From contig DJVY01000099.1 in the NCBI GenBank assembly GCA_002440885.1, positions 1 through 22,700 on the forward strand: DNA of 22,700 bases, in the 5' to 3' direction. A program made the translations under genes and the position numbers. Shown here piece after piece: positions 15,650 through 22,700 of the stretch; within the stretch, counting starts at the first letter, position 1; each line of letters begins with the position of its first letter. The notes beneath the pieces were generated by a model. The model was given only the letters and a program-made list of their open reading frames with translations, ran no database searches and was not told where the DNA came from. The DNA is from Bacteroidales bacterium UBA6244. Lineage in GTDB: Bacteria; Bacteroidota; Bacteroidia; Bacteroidales; F082.

Positions 15650-15677
15650 AAAGTCCCGCAACTGCGGGACTTTTTTT
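15650..15677 (+). terminator. Rho-independent terminator of the cold-shock gene
   Basis: AAAGTCCCGC (15650-15659), loop AACT, GCGGGACTTT (15664-15673): a perfect 10-bp GC-rich stem followed by further T (seven T in all, 15671-15677). It begins 29 bp after the stop codon. Confidence 0.93.
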
Positions 15678-15975
15678 GTGCCCTTATTTACCATACACAA
15701 AAGCATCCTTCCTGGATCTTCAGGTTTTCGGTGGTGTGTTGGTTGATAACTTGATGGTTGTCAGTTAATAACTTTTATTGCTTAAAATGCAGTTTTTATA
15801 ACCGAAAGTAAAATCATTTGACTAATTTTGTCGAGCCTGTATTTTAAATTGTTGAAAATCTGCATGGTATAGTTAATAGCTTTTCATGTGTTTTTAGCTT
15901 GTTTTCCCACATGCGCCAAAACTACAGGACTTGTATTTGTGCTAAAAAAGGAAGCTTGGATTGAAATTGTATGAT
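15678..15975. other. Intergenic region before the PAS kinase, with a possible promoter
   Basis: No gene seen. TAATTTTG (15823-15830) fits TAnnTTTG on the plus strand but lacks a clear -33 partner and would give a leader of about 140 nt. AAGGAAG at 15948-15954 is a good Shine-Dalgarno-like site 6 nt before an in-frame TTG at 15961. Confidence 0.3.
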
Positions 15976-17565
15976 ATGAAAAACCTTCGATCAGAAGCCA
16001 AGGAAGAGCTTTATAAAAAGATAGCAACAGCAGGAATTGATGTTGGTGAGATAACGTCAGTCTTGTCGAGGGAAGTTGCTGATCTAAAGCAACAAATACA
16101 GCAACGGGATCAGAATGAATCCTATTGTCATCAGCTAATCGAACGCATGCCGGATGGTTTGTACAGGAGTACACGTGATGGCCGCTTTGTTGAGGTAAAT
16201 CAAGCTATGGTAGACATGCTCGGTTATGCCAGTCGTGAGGAGCTGATGGCCATCGACATAAAAAAAGATTTGTATTTTCATCCCGACGAGCGCGAAAGTG
16301 TGCTTCTCCTTGACCAAATGAAAGAGCTTGGCGTGTACAGACTCAGAAAAAAGGATGGGTCGGAGTTGTGGGTGGAAGATCACGGTTGGTATCTTACCGA
16401 CGACAAAGGCGAAATACAATTTCATGAGGGCATACTCCGCGATTTCACCGAACGAAAACAGATAACTGATGCCCTGGCCAAAAGCGAGGAAAAATACAGG
16501 CTGATGTTCGGGAACAGCCCTCAGCCTATGCTCATCTACGACATCGATGCCAACAGCATTACAGAAGTTAATGAGGCCATGGTGAAGCTTTATGGCTATT
16601 CAGAGGAGGAGTTTTTAAAGTTGCCAATAGGTAACCTGGTCTATCATCCTCCATTGGCAGAAGTCAGTTCAAATTCTTTATTGCATGAAAAATCAGGTCT
16701 GACAAACGGAGAATGGCAACATGTGAAAAAAAATGGAGAAGTCATCGATGTCAGGGTTACCGCTCATACCGTAATTGCCCAGAGCAAAAAAAGCCGCTAT
16801 GTGCTTATCCAGGATATAACTGCCCGTAAAAAAGCAGAACAAGAACTGCGGTTGAAAAATGCTGAGCTTAAGAGCCTTAATGCCCAAAAAGACAAGTTTT
16901 TCTCCATTATTGCGCACGACCTCAAATCTCCATTTAATTCTATACTTGGATTCAGTGATTTGCTTGTTGAACAAATGAAGAACAAGGACATGAGCAGAAT
17001 TGGGAAATACGCCGAAATTATTCAGGAGTCATCGAAGCGGGCAATGGACTTGTTGATGAATCTGATGGAATGGTCCAGGTCACAAACCGGTCGCATGGAG
17101 TTTTTTCCTGAATTGTTTAACATGCCCGAATTAATTCATGAGGTAATCCCTTTACTTAAAGATGCAGCTGCTTCAAAACAGATTCAAATTGAAATCCAAT
17201 TGCAACCTCAAGTGCCTGTTATGGCCGATATATCGATGATCAGCACAGTGTTGAGGAATTTGATTTCCAATGCGATTAAGTTCACGCATCCCGGTGGTAG
17301 AATCATCGTATCAGTTGTGCAAAACCCTGAAGAGGTGGTGGTAGCGGTTCAAGACACCGGCATCGGCATGTCGGACGTCACCCTCAGGAATCTGTTTAGA
17401 ATTGACAGCAGCATCTCCACGCCCGGCACGGCCAAAGAAAAAGGAACCGGACTGGGGTTGATTCTGTGTAAGGAGTTTATCGAAAAACACAACGGAAAAA
17501 TCTGGGCTTCCAGTCGACTTGGCTCTGGTAGTTCGTTTTATTTTTCATTACCACATCAGGTCTGA
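15976..17565 (+). CDS. PAS-PAS sensor histidine kinase
   Basis: A soluble kinase of 529 residues from ATG 15976. Order: short helical N-terminus; PAS 1 (about 45-155, ERMPDGLYRSTRDGRFVEVN); PAS 2 (about 165-285, NSPQPMLIYD...EVNEAMVKLYGYS); a linker helix; HisKA with IIAHDLKSPFNS, phospho-acceptor His314; HATPase_c with N-box RNLISNAIKF (Asn432), DTGIGM and GTGLGLILCKEF. There is no receiver domain or membrane segment. It is a close paralogue of the kinase at 20648; the two share long blocks in the kinase core (for example STPGTAKEKGTGLGLILCKE). An in-frame TTG at 15961 with an upstream AAGGAAG could give five more residues; ATG is preferred because the phylum rarely uses TTG or Shine-Dalgarno sites. 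The gene for a CheB-CheR fusion follows 105 bp later. Confidence 0.94.
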   Translation: MKNLRSEAKEELYKKIATAGIDVGEITSVLSREVADLKQQIQQRDQNESYCHQLIERMPDGLYRSTRDGRFVEVNQAMVDMLGYASREELMAIDIKKDLYFHPDERESVLLLDQMKELGVYRLRKKDGSELWVEDHGWYLTDDKGEIQFHEGILRDFTERKQITDALAKSEEKYRLMFGNSPQPMLIYDIDANSITEVNEAMVKLYGYSEEEFLKLPIGNLVYHPPLAEVSSNSLLHEKSGLTNGEWQHVKKNGEVIDVRVTAHTVIAQSKKSRYVLIQDITARKKAEQELRLKNAELKSLNAQKDKFFSIIAHDLKSPFNSILGFSDLLVEQMKNKDMSRIGKYAEIIQESSKRAMDLLMNLMEWSRSQTGRMEFFPELFNMPELIHEVIPLLKDAAASKQIQIEIQLQPQVPVMADISMISTVLRNLISNAIKFTHPGGRIIVSVVQNPEEVVVAVQDTGIGMSDVTLRNLFRIDSSISTPGTAKEKGTGLGLILCKEFIEKHNGKIWASSRLGSGSSFYFSLPHQV

Positions 17566-17670
17566 TCAGCACTTTTCTTGTCACTTGAAAAAAAAATAAC
17601 ACAAGCGTATTTCCGAATAAAAAAAATTGTCTAATTTTAGGCAGCTCATTTTATCGGATATTTACGTGCC

Positions 17671-20637
17671 ATGAAAAAAAACTCAGAGAAAAAAACAGGG
17701 AAAAAGGGTTTGGATGTTTCTCCCCCAGAAAAGCCAATCTATTACGTTGCTATTGGTGCCTCTGCAGGAGGACTTGAGGCCATCGAAAGCTTTTTCACCA
17801 ACATACCGGCCAATACCGGATTGGCTTTCGTAGTCATTCAACATCTCTCGCCCGACTATAAAAGCCTGATGGTGGAGTTGCTTTCGAAGAAAACAGCCAT
17901 GCTTGTGCAACGGGCCGAAGATGGATTAGTGATCTTGCCGGATCATGTATACCTTATCCCTCCAAAGAAAAATCTGACCATTTTTCACGGGAAACTTTTT
18001 CTGTCAGAGCAGGATCATTCTCTTGGCGTGAATTTACCAATTGACGTGTTTTTTAAATCGTTGGCTGAGGATCAGGCTGAAAAATCCATTGGTATCATCT
18101 TATCCGGAACAGGAAGCGATGGGACAAGGGGTTTGCGTGCTATAAAGGAGCATGGTGGCATGGCTATGGTGCAGAAAGAGGATACCGCCAAATTTGATGG
18201 GATGCCTAAAGCGGCCATTTCCACCGGGTTAATAGACTATATTCTTTCCCCAGAAGAAATGCCTGCTCAGCTGATTTCTTTCGCAAAACATCCGTATGCC
18301 TCGAAAAACCTGCGGTCAGAAACTGTTTTATCAGGTGATGATGATGGCCTGACCAGAATATTCTCTGTCCTAAGAGAAAAATGCAAAGTTGATTTTACCT
18401 ATTACAAACCCAGCACCATTAACCGACGGATTGAGCGTCGTATGGCTGTGGTGCAGACAGAAGACATCAATACTTATGTAAATTATCTTGTTCAAAACCC
18501 GGGAGAAGTAAACGTTTTGTATCGGGAGCTGCTTATTGGCGTAACCAGCTTTTTTCGTGATAAGGAGGCTTTTGATGTGCTTTGCAGAAAAGAAATGACT
18601 GCCATTTTGCAGTCGGCACTAAAGCATGAGGTACGTTTTTGGGTAGCGGCCTGCTCAACAGGAGAAGAAGCCTACAGCCTGGCCATGCTTGCCCGCGAAT
18701 GCATGGAAGACATGGGGACGGTAGTGGAGGTGAAGATATTTGCTACCGACATCGACCGCGACGCCATTCACTTTGCCGCAGCAGGGGTTTATCCCGAAAG
18801 CATTGCGGCCGACTTGTCACCAAAACTGTTGTCGAAATACTTTTTTAAACGGGAAGATAGCTATCAAATCACGCGGGCCATTCGTGAGATGGTCGTTTTT
18901 GCTCAACATAATGTGATAAAAGATCCGCCGTTCACAAACATCAGCCTGATCAGTTGCCGGAATTTTTTAATCTATTTGCAACCTGTTTTGCAACGCAAAG
19001 TGTTTGAGTTTTTTAATTTCTCACTGATTCCTAATGGTGTTCTAATGCTCGGCACAAGTGAGACCACGGGTGAAATGAGTGACTATTTTGAGACCATTGA
19101 CTCCAAATATAAAATATACCGATCGAAAGGAAAATCAAAACAAATGACCGACTCATCGCATCTTCTGTCGGTAACCGACACCCGAAGTCGGGAAATTCGT
19201 AATCAATATGCCGGTATAAGGCGAACACTGCGTGCCAATGAGGAGGAGAAAATTCTGGATCGATTTATCCAGACTGTTTCAGGTGAGTACCTGCCTTTGT
19301 CGGTGATTGTGAACGAACAAATGGAGGTATTGCACACCATGGGCGACCCACAGCATTATTTTAAAGTGCCTTCAGGCAAGCTGGTGAACAACATCACCAA
19401 AATGGCCGTAAAGGAGCTCTCTGTTCCTATCACTACCGGAATTCAAAAAGTGTTCCGCCAGCACAAAGAGGTTCGTTTTACAAACATCCGCGTACAGCAG
19501 AATAACACTGAAGTACTGGTAGAGTTGCGGATAGTTCCTCTGTTTCAGAAAAAAGGCCAGGAAGAATTGGTAGCCGTGATTATCGGGGAAATCAGAAAGT
19601 CAGATTTGCCTGATCCTATGCATTTTCAGTCGTTCGACCTGACGCGTGAAGCCGAAGAACATCTCCGCGACCTGGAACAGGATTTGCAGTTTACCCGTGA
19701 AAACCTGCAGGCTACCATCGAAGAACTTGAAACATCGAATGAAGAGCTTCAGGCTACCAACGAAGAATTGCTTGCCAGCAATGAAGAATTGCAGTCAACA
19801 AACGAGGAGCTTCAATCGACAAACGAAGAGCTGTTTACTGTAAATGCCGAATATCAAAGTAAGATTATTGAGTTGACCGAGTTGTACAACGATATCGAGA
19901 ACTTACTCAGTACAACACAGATCAGCTTGTTGTTGTTGGACGAAAACCTGGAAGTAAGGCGCTTTAGCCCCAACATTGTCAAGATATTCAGCATGTTGTC
20001 GAATGACGTGGGACGGCCTATCACACACATTACGCACTACCTGCTCGACTTCGATCCGGTAAAAACCATCAAGGAAGTTCATGCCGGGCAAAAAACCATT
20101 GACAGAGAAGTAAAAGCGCAAGATGGTCGCATTTACATGATGCGTGTTGAGCCCTATCTCATTGGCCCGGCTACCTATTCAGGTATTGTGGTTTCTTTTG
20201 TGGATGTAACCGAAAGCAGCAGGTCGAAAGAAAAACTTGAAGTATCTGAAGAGCGCTTCAGAACCTTGTTTGAAACCATGGAACTTGGTGTTGTTTACCA
20301 AAATGCCGATGGAAGAATCACATCTGCCAATCCCGCTGCTGAGAGAATTTTGGGGTTGACTCTGGCGCAGATGCAGGGTAAAAAATCAATCGATCCTGAT
20401 TGGCGTGCTATGCGTGAAGATGGCTCACCATTTCCAGGTGAAGAGCATCCTTCCATGGTTGCCCTGCAATCAGGAAAAAAGGTGATCGATGTGGTCATGG
20501 GCGTGTTTAATCCGAAAATCAACAATACCGCATGGATTAATGTCAATGCTGTGCCGATGTTCCACGAAGGGGAGAAAAAGCCTTTTCAGGTTTATACCAC
20601 CTTTCATGATATTACAAAAACCAAAGGAATGAATTAA
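17671..20637 (+). CDS. CheB-CheR fusion with coiled coil and PAS domains
   Basis: 988 residues. The CheB methylesterase domain (about 22-210) has the triad Ser31 (GASAGG), His58 (QHLSP) and Asp150 (GTGSDG). The CheR methyltransferase domain (about 228-490) has NRRIERRM, LLIGVTSFFRD, the SAM-binding ACSTGEEAYSLA (327-338) and ISCRNFLIYL (about 426-435). A linker domain leads to a coiled coil (about 655-740) with six perfect heptads, then two PAS domains (about 745-850 and 860-985). All catalytic residues are present, so both methyl transfer and demethylation are plausible. No CheA, CheW or chemoreceptor gene is in the window. Such fusions often continue into a histidine kinase; here the kinase is a separate gene 10 bp downstream. 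Substrate unknown; it may modify a partner in a signalling complex rather than a chemoreceptor. Confidence 0.95.
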   Translation: MKKNSEKKTGKKGLDVSPPEKPIYYVAIGASAGGLEAIESFFTNIPANTGLAFVVIQHLSPDYKSLMVELLSKKTAMLVQRAEDGLVILPDHVYLIPPKKNLTIFHGKLFLSEQDHSLGVNLPIDVFFKSLAEDQAEKSIGIILSGTGSDGTRGLRAIKEHGGMAMVQKEDTAKFDGMPKAAISTGLIDYILSPEEMPAQLISFAKHPYASKNLRSETVLSGDDDGLTRIFSVLREKCKVDFTYYKPSTINRRIERRMAVVQTEDINTYVNYLVQNPGEVNVLYRELLIGVTSFFRDKEAFDVLCRKEMTAILQSALKHEVRFWVAACSTGEEAYSLAMLARECMEDMGTVVEVKIFATDIDRDAIHFAAAGVYPESIAADLSPKLLSKYFFKREDSYQITRAIREMVVFAQHNVIKDPPFTNISLISCRNFLIYLQPVLQRKVFEFFNFSLIPNGVLMLGTSETTGEMSDYFETIDSKYKIYRSKGKSKQMTDSSHLLSVTDTRSREIRNQYAGIRRTLRANEEEKILDRFIQTVSGEYLPLSVIVNEQMEVLHTMGDPQHYFKVPSGKLVNNITKMAVKELSVPITTGIQKVFRQHKEVRFTNIRVQQNNTEVLVELRIVPLFQKKGQEELVAVIIGEIRKSDLPDPMHFQSFDLTREAEEHLRDLEQDLQFTRENLQATIEELETSNEELQATNEELLASNEELQSTNEELQSTNEELFTVNAEYQSKIIELTELYNDIENLLSTTQISLLLLDENLEVRRFSPNIVKIFSMLSNDVGRPITHITHYLLDFDPVKTIKEVHAGQKTIDREVKAQDGRIYMMRVEPYLIGPATYSGIVVSFVDVTESSRSKEKLEVSEERFRTLFETMELGVVYQNADGRITSANPAAERILGLTLAQMQGKKSIDPDWRAMREDGSPFPGEEHPSMVALQSGKKVIDVVMGVFNPKINNTAWINVNAVPMFHEGEKKPFQVYTTFHDITKTKGMN
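19720..19845 (+). repeat. Six 21-bp in-frame repeats encoding EELxxxN heptads
   Basis: Residues 684-725 of the CheB-CheR fusion read as six consecutive heptads of the form E-E-L-x-x-x-N (EELETSN, EELQATN, EELLASN, EELQSTN twice, EELFTVN). Codons vary (GAAGAG/GAAGAA/GAGGAG; CTT/TTG/CTG), so the protein pattern is conserved rather than freshly copied. It is a signalling-helix coiled coil typical of this fusion family. Confidence 0.92.
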
Positions 20638-20647
20638 AAGCTAAGTG

Positions 20648-22342
20648 ATGGACGAGAGATTAAAGAAGCTCCGGGAAGATGCAGAGCGTAAACTAAGTAA
20701 AACTACCCATCATAAAACTGATGTGCCAATAGAGGACTTTAATCGAATTATCCACGATTTAAAAGTGTATCAAATTGAATTGGAATTACAAAATGAAGAG
20801 CTTCGCCGCACGCAACAACAACTACAGGATTCCCGAAACCAATTTGCCAACTTGTATAATTTTGCGCCTGTCGGGTATGTTACATTGAACCGGAATAGTC
20901 TGATTATTCAATCAAATCAAACCTTTGCTGAAATGATTAATATGGAAGTATCGGAATTGCTTGAAGTAAGGATGTCTGATTTTTTGTGCGATGATGAAGT
21001 GAAAGTTTTTCATGGCCGATTCAATTCTTTCTTTAGTAAACCGGAAGGTAAGCGAATGGAAATGAGGATGAAGCGAAAAGGTGGACGGCCTTTTTGGGTT
21101 AGGTTTACAGGGCGAAAAATCAATGGCATGTCGGATGGTACCAAAGAAAGCCAACTTGAGCCGCATCTTTTCCTTATCATCAGCGACATCTCGCTGGAGA
21201 AGAAATTTGAGAAGGAACTTATTGAAAGTGAGAACAATTACCGTACTTTGGCCAACTCCGGTCAGGCCCTGATTTGGGCGTCAGGAAAGGATAAAAATTG
21301 TGTTTATTTCAACGATGTCTGGTTGAAATTCACAGGTCGCCCTATCGAAATGGAGATGGGTAGCGGATGGCTTTCCAACGTGCACCCCGATGACCGCCAA
21401 CAGTGCATGGATATTTACTCAACGGCGTTCGACAATAAGGAAAATTTCAGCATTGAATACAGGTTGCTCAGGCACGATGACCAGTACCGTTGGTTACGCG
21501 ACGATGGTTGTCCTCGTTACAATAACGATGGCGAATTTATTGGGTATATCGGTCACTGTCTGGATATTACCGAAAAAAAGCAGGATGAATTTAAAGTCGA
21601 ATCCTTGAACCGCGAACTTCACACCCTAAATGCTACCAAAGACAAGTTTTTTTCTATCATCGCCCACGACCTGAAGAGCCCGTTTAATTCGATTATTGGT
21701 TTAAGCGAAATTCTTGTCGATCAGGTTAATGACCGTGATTATAAGGGGATTGACAAGTTTGCAAAGATCATTTACCAGAGTTCAAACCGCGCCATGGATT
21801 TGCTGACAAACCTGATGGAGTGGTCACAGGCTCAAACCGGTCGTATGTCTTTTATGCCTGACAGGTTTGCCCTTTCTCCTCTGGTGGAGGATATCGTGTC
21901 GGCTTTTGACATTATTTGTAGACAAAAAGAGGTATTCCTTCAAGCGAATCTGGACTCCGATATCCATGTTTTTGCTGATAGGCAAATGGTGAGCACCATC
22001 CTCAGAAACCTGCTTTCAAATGCGGTAAAGTTTAGTCTGCCGGGGGGGGATATTCAAATATGCACCAGTCGCAGTGCTGAGGAGGTTATCGTTACGGTCA
22101 CCGACGAAGGTGTTGGAATGCCCAAAGAAGCCTTAAAGAAATTGTTTCGTATTGATGAAAGTTTTTCTACCCCAGGAACAGCCAAAGAAAAAGGTACCGG
22201 CCTGGGACTTATCCTGTGTAAAGAATTTGTTGATAAGCATGGAGGAAAAATTTGGGCTGCCAGTAGTGAACATGACCTAGAAGACGGAACAAAAAGAGGA
22301 AGCGTGTTCAGCTTTTCCATCCCAAATGCAAGTGATGAGTAG
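20648..22342 (+). CDS. PAS-PAS sensor histidine kinase, partner of the CheB-CheR fusion
   Basis: 564 residues from ATG 20648; a GTG one codon earlier is less likely. Order: N-terminal coiled coil (about 1-65, IELELQNEELRRTQQQLQ); PAS 1 (about 66-185, NFAPVGYVTLNRNSLI); PAS 2 (about 195-315, with YRWLRDDG and IGHCLDITEKK); HisKA IIAHDLKSPFNS with His340; HATPase_c with RNLLSNAVKF (Asn458), DEGVGM and GTGLGLILCKEF. It has no receiver or membrane segment, so it is cytosolic and must signal through a separate response regulator. It lies 10 bp after the CheB-CheR-PAS gene, so the two are co-translated and probably interact. In many genomes these parts are one polypeptide. The kinase core is paralogous to the gene at 15976. 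Confidence 0.95.
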   Translation: MDERLKKLREDAERKLSKTTHHKTDVPIEDFNRIIHDLKVYQIELELQNEELRRTQQQLQDSRNQFANLYNFAPVGYVTLNRNSLIIQSNQTFAEMINMEVSELLEVRMSDFLCDDEVKVFHGRFNSFFSKPEGKRMEMRMKRKGGRPFWVRFTGRKINGMSDGTKESQLEPHLFLIISDISLEKKFEKELIESENNYRTLANSGQALIWASGKDKNCVYFNDVWLKFTGRPIEMEMGSGWLSNVHPDDRQQCMDIYSTAFDNKENFSIEYRLLRHDDQYRWLRDDGCPRYNNDGEFIGYIGHCLDITEKKQDEFKVESLNRELHTLNATKDKFFSIIAHDLKSPFNSIIGLSEILVDQVNDRDYKGIDKFAKIIYQSSNRAMDLLTNLMEWSQAQTGRMSFMPDRFALSPLVEDIVSAFDIICRQKEVFLQANLDSDIHVFADRQMVSTILRNLLSNAVKFSLPGGDIQICTSRSAEEVIVTVTDEGVGMPKEALKKLFRIDESFSTPGTAKEKGTGLGLILCKEFVDKHGGKIWAASSEHDLEDGTKRGSVFSFSIPNASDE

Positions 22343-22347
22343 GCGTT

Positions 22348-22502
22348 GTAAGCCTTTGGCTGTTGGCCTTTAATGGTTATCAACAAGCTCGTCTCCAGAT
22401 TGAAGGAGCGAAGAGTAGCATGAATAAGAGGTTAAGTAATTCTGTGAAAAAAGAAACACATCCGGTCAAATAACCGTAAGCCATAAGCCAATAGCCAAAT
22501 AC
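22348..22502. repeat. Imperfect long inverted repeat (about 155 bp) after the kinase gene
   Basis: TTTGGCTGTTGGC (22355-22367) pairs with GCCAATAGCCAAA (22487-22499) with one mismatch. Inside them GGTTAT (22375-22380) pairs with ATAACC (22470-22475), and GTA/TAC flank the outer arms. The enclosed 89 nt hold no convincing gene. It could be a mobile-element remnant (MITE-like), a structured RNA or a chance fold; no target-site duplication is evident. Confidence 0.45.
22477..22497 (+). repeat. Three 7-bp tandem units (TAAGCCA-like)
   Basis: TAAGCCA, TAAGCCA and ATAGCCA lie head to tail and form part of the right arm of the inverted repeat. Small but exact in phase. Confidence 0.6.
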
Positions 22503-22700
22503 TACTTAACTTTATTGTTCAGGGAGATTACAGGACAGTGTTAGGCGTTTTAAACTGTTCATTGATTGGTGCTTATTTACTCAAGTTTCGCAGTTAAACC
22601 TATTTAGTGAAAATCAGATAATTAAATTGTTATCAAACATAAATGACATTGAAATACTTTTCATTACCGATTCCATTCCTAAACCGAAATTTTCTCTGTG
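22503..22700. other. AT-rich tail without a recognisable gene
   Basis: No supported gene, RNA or terminator seen. An ATG at 22643 opens a frame to the window edge (19 codons) and could start a gene beyond it, but nothing in it is recognisable. TACTTTTC at 22654-22661 is a one-mismatch -7 box lying inside that frame. Confidence 0.4.

Noticed and set aside
15961..15975. TTG start for the first PAS kinase
   Set aside because: A good AAGGAAG site precedes it, but Bacteroidota rarely depend on such sites or TTG starts; ATG 15976 was kept, with doubt.
22643..22700. Open frame at the right edge as a gene start
   Set aside because: Only 19 codons are visible and nothing is recognisable.

Overview
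The window looks like a chromosomal segment of a Bacteroidota (Bacteroidetes) bacterium. Candidate promoters fit the phylum's TTTG / TAnnTTTG pattern (for example TACTTTTG upstream of the cytochrome operon and of the cold-shock gene), Shine-Dalgarno sequences are mostly absent, the coding style is moderate in GC with AT-rich spacers, and gene content (TetM/Q-like GTPase, FIST sensor, soluble hybrid kinases, CheB-CheR-PAS fusion) suits an environmental, probably anaerobic or facultative member. Genus cannot be fixed from sequence alone.

Layout. (1) 1-3509, minus strand: a two-gene unit, a divergent ribosomal-protection-type GTPase followed 17 bp later by a UvrA paralogue lacking the UvrB-binding insertion (UvrA2 type), running off the left edge. 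(2) 3768-6681, plus strand: a FIST-domain sensor and a soluble PAS hybrid histidine kinase. The divergent spacer carries candidate promoters in both directions and three copies of TCTGAC. (3) 6963-14787, plus strand: a tight five-gene operon for a membrane b-type cytochrome, a membrane-anchored Fe-S/FAD NAD(P)H-type oxidoreductase, a 20-heme and a 31-heme periplasmic c-type cytochrome, and an outer-membrane beta-barrel protein. (4) 14897-15621: a 51-residue minus-strand hypothetical gene, then a cold-shock protein with its own promoter and a textbook terminator. (5) 15976-22342, plus strand: two paralogous PAS sensor kinases flanking a CheB-CheR-PAS fusion. (6) 22343-22700: no gene seen; it holds an imperfect long inverted repeat and a short 7-bp tandem repeat.

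The centrepiece is region 3. Its parts would form a continuous path from cytoplasmic NAD(P)H, through a flavin/Fe-S enzyme and membrane haem b, to 51 c-type haems in the periplasm, ending at an outer-membrane barrel. It resembles porin-cytochrome conduits for extracellular electron transfer but is built of unusual parts. Both cytochromes are chains of one c7-like triheme module. The first stops one haem short of a module and the second starts with one extra haem, giving 17 x 3 overall. The flavoprotein appears circularly permuted, and both its ferredoxin motifs lack the second cysteine. A TGAT-N4-ATCA site upstream hints at FNR/CRP-type control. Direction of electron flow and physiological acceptor cannot be read from the sequence.
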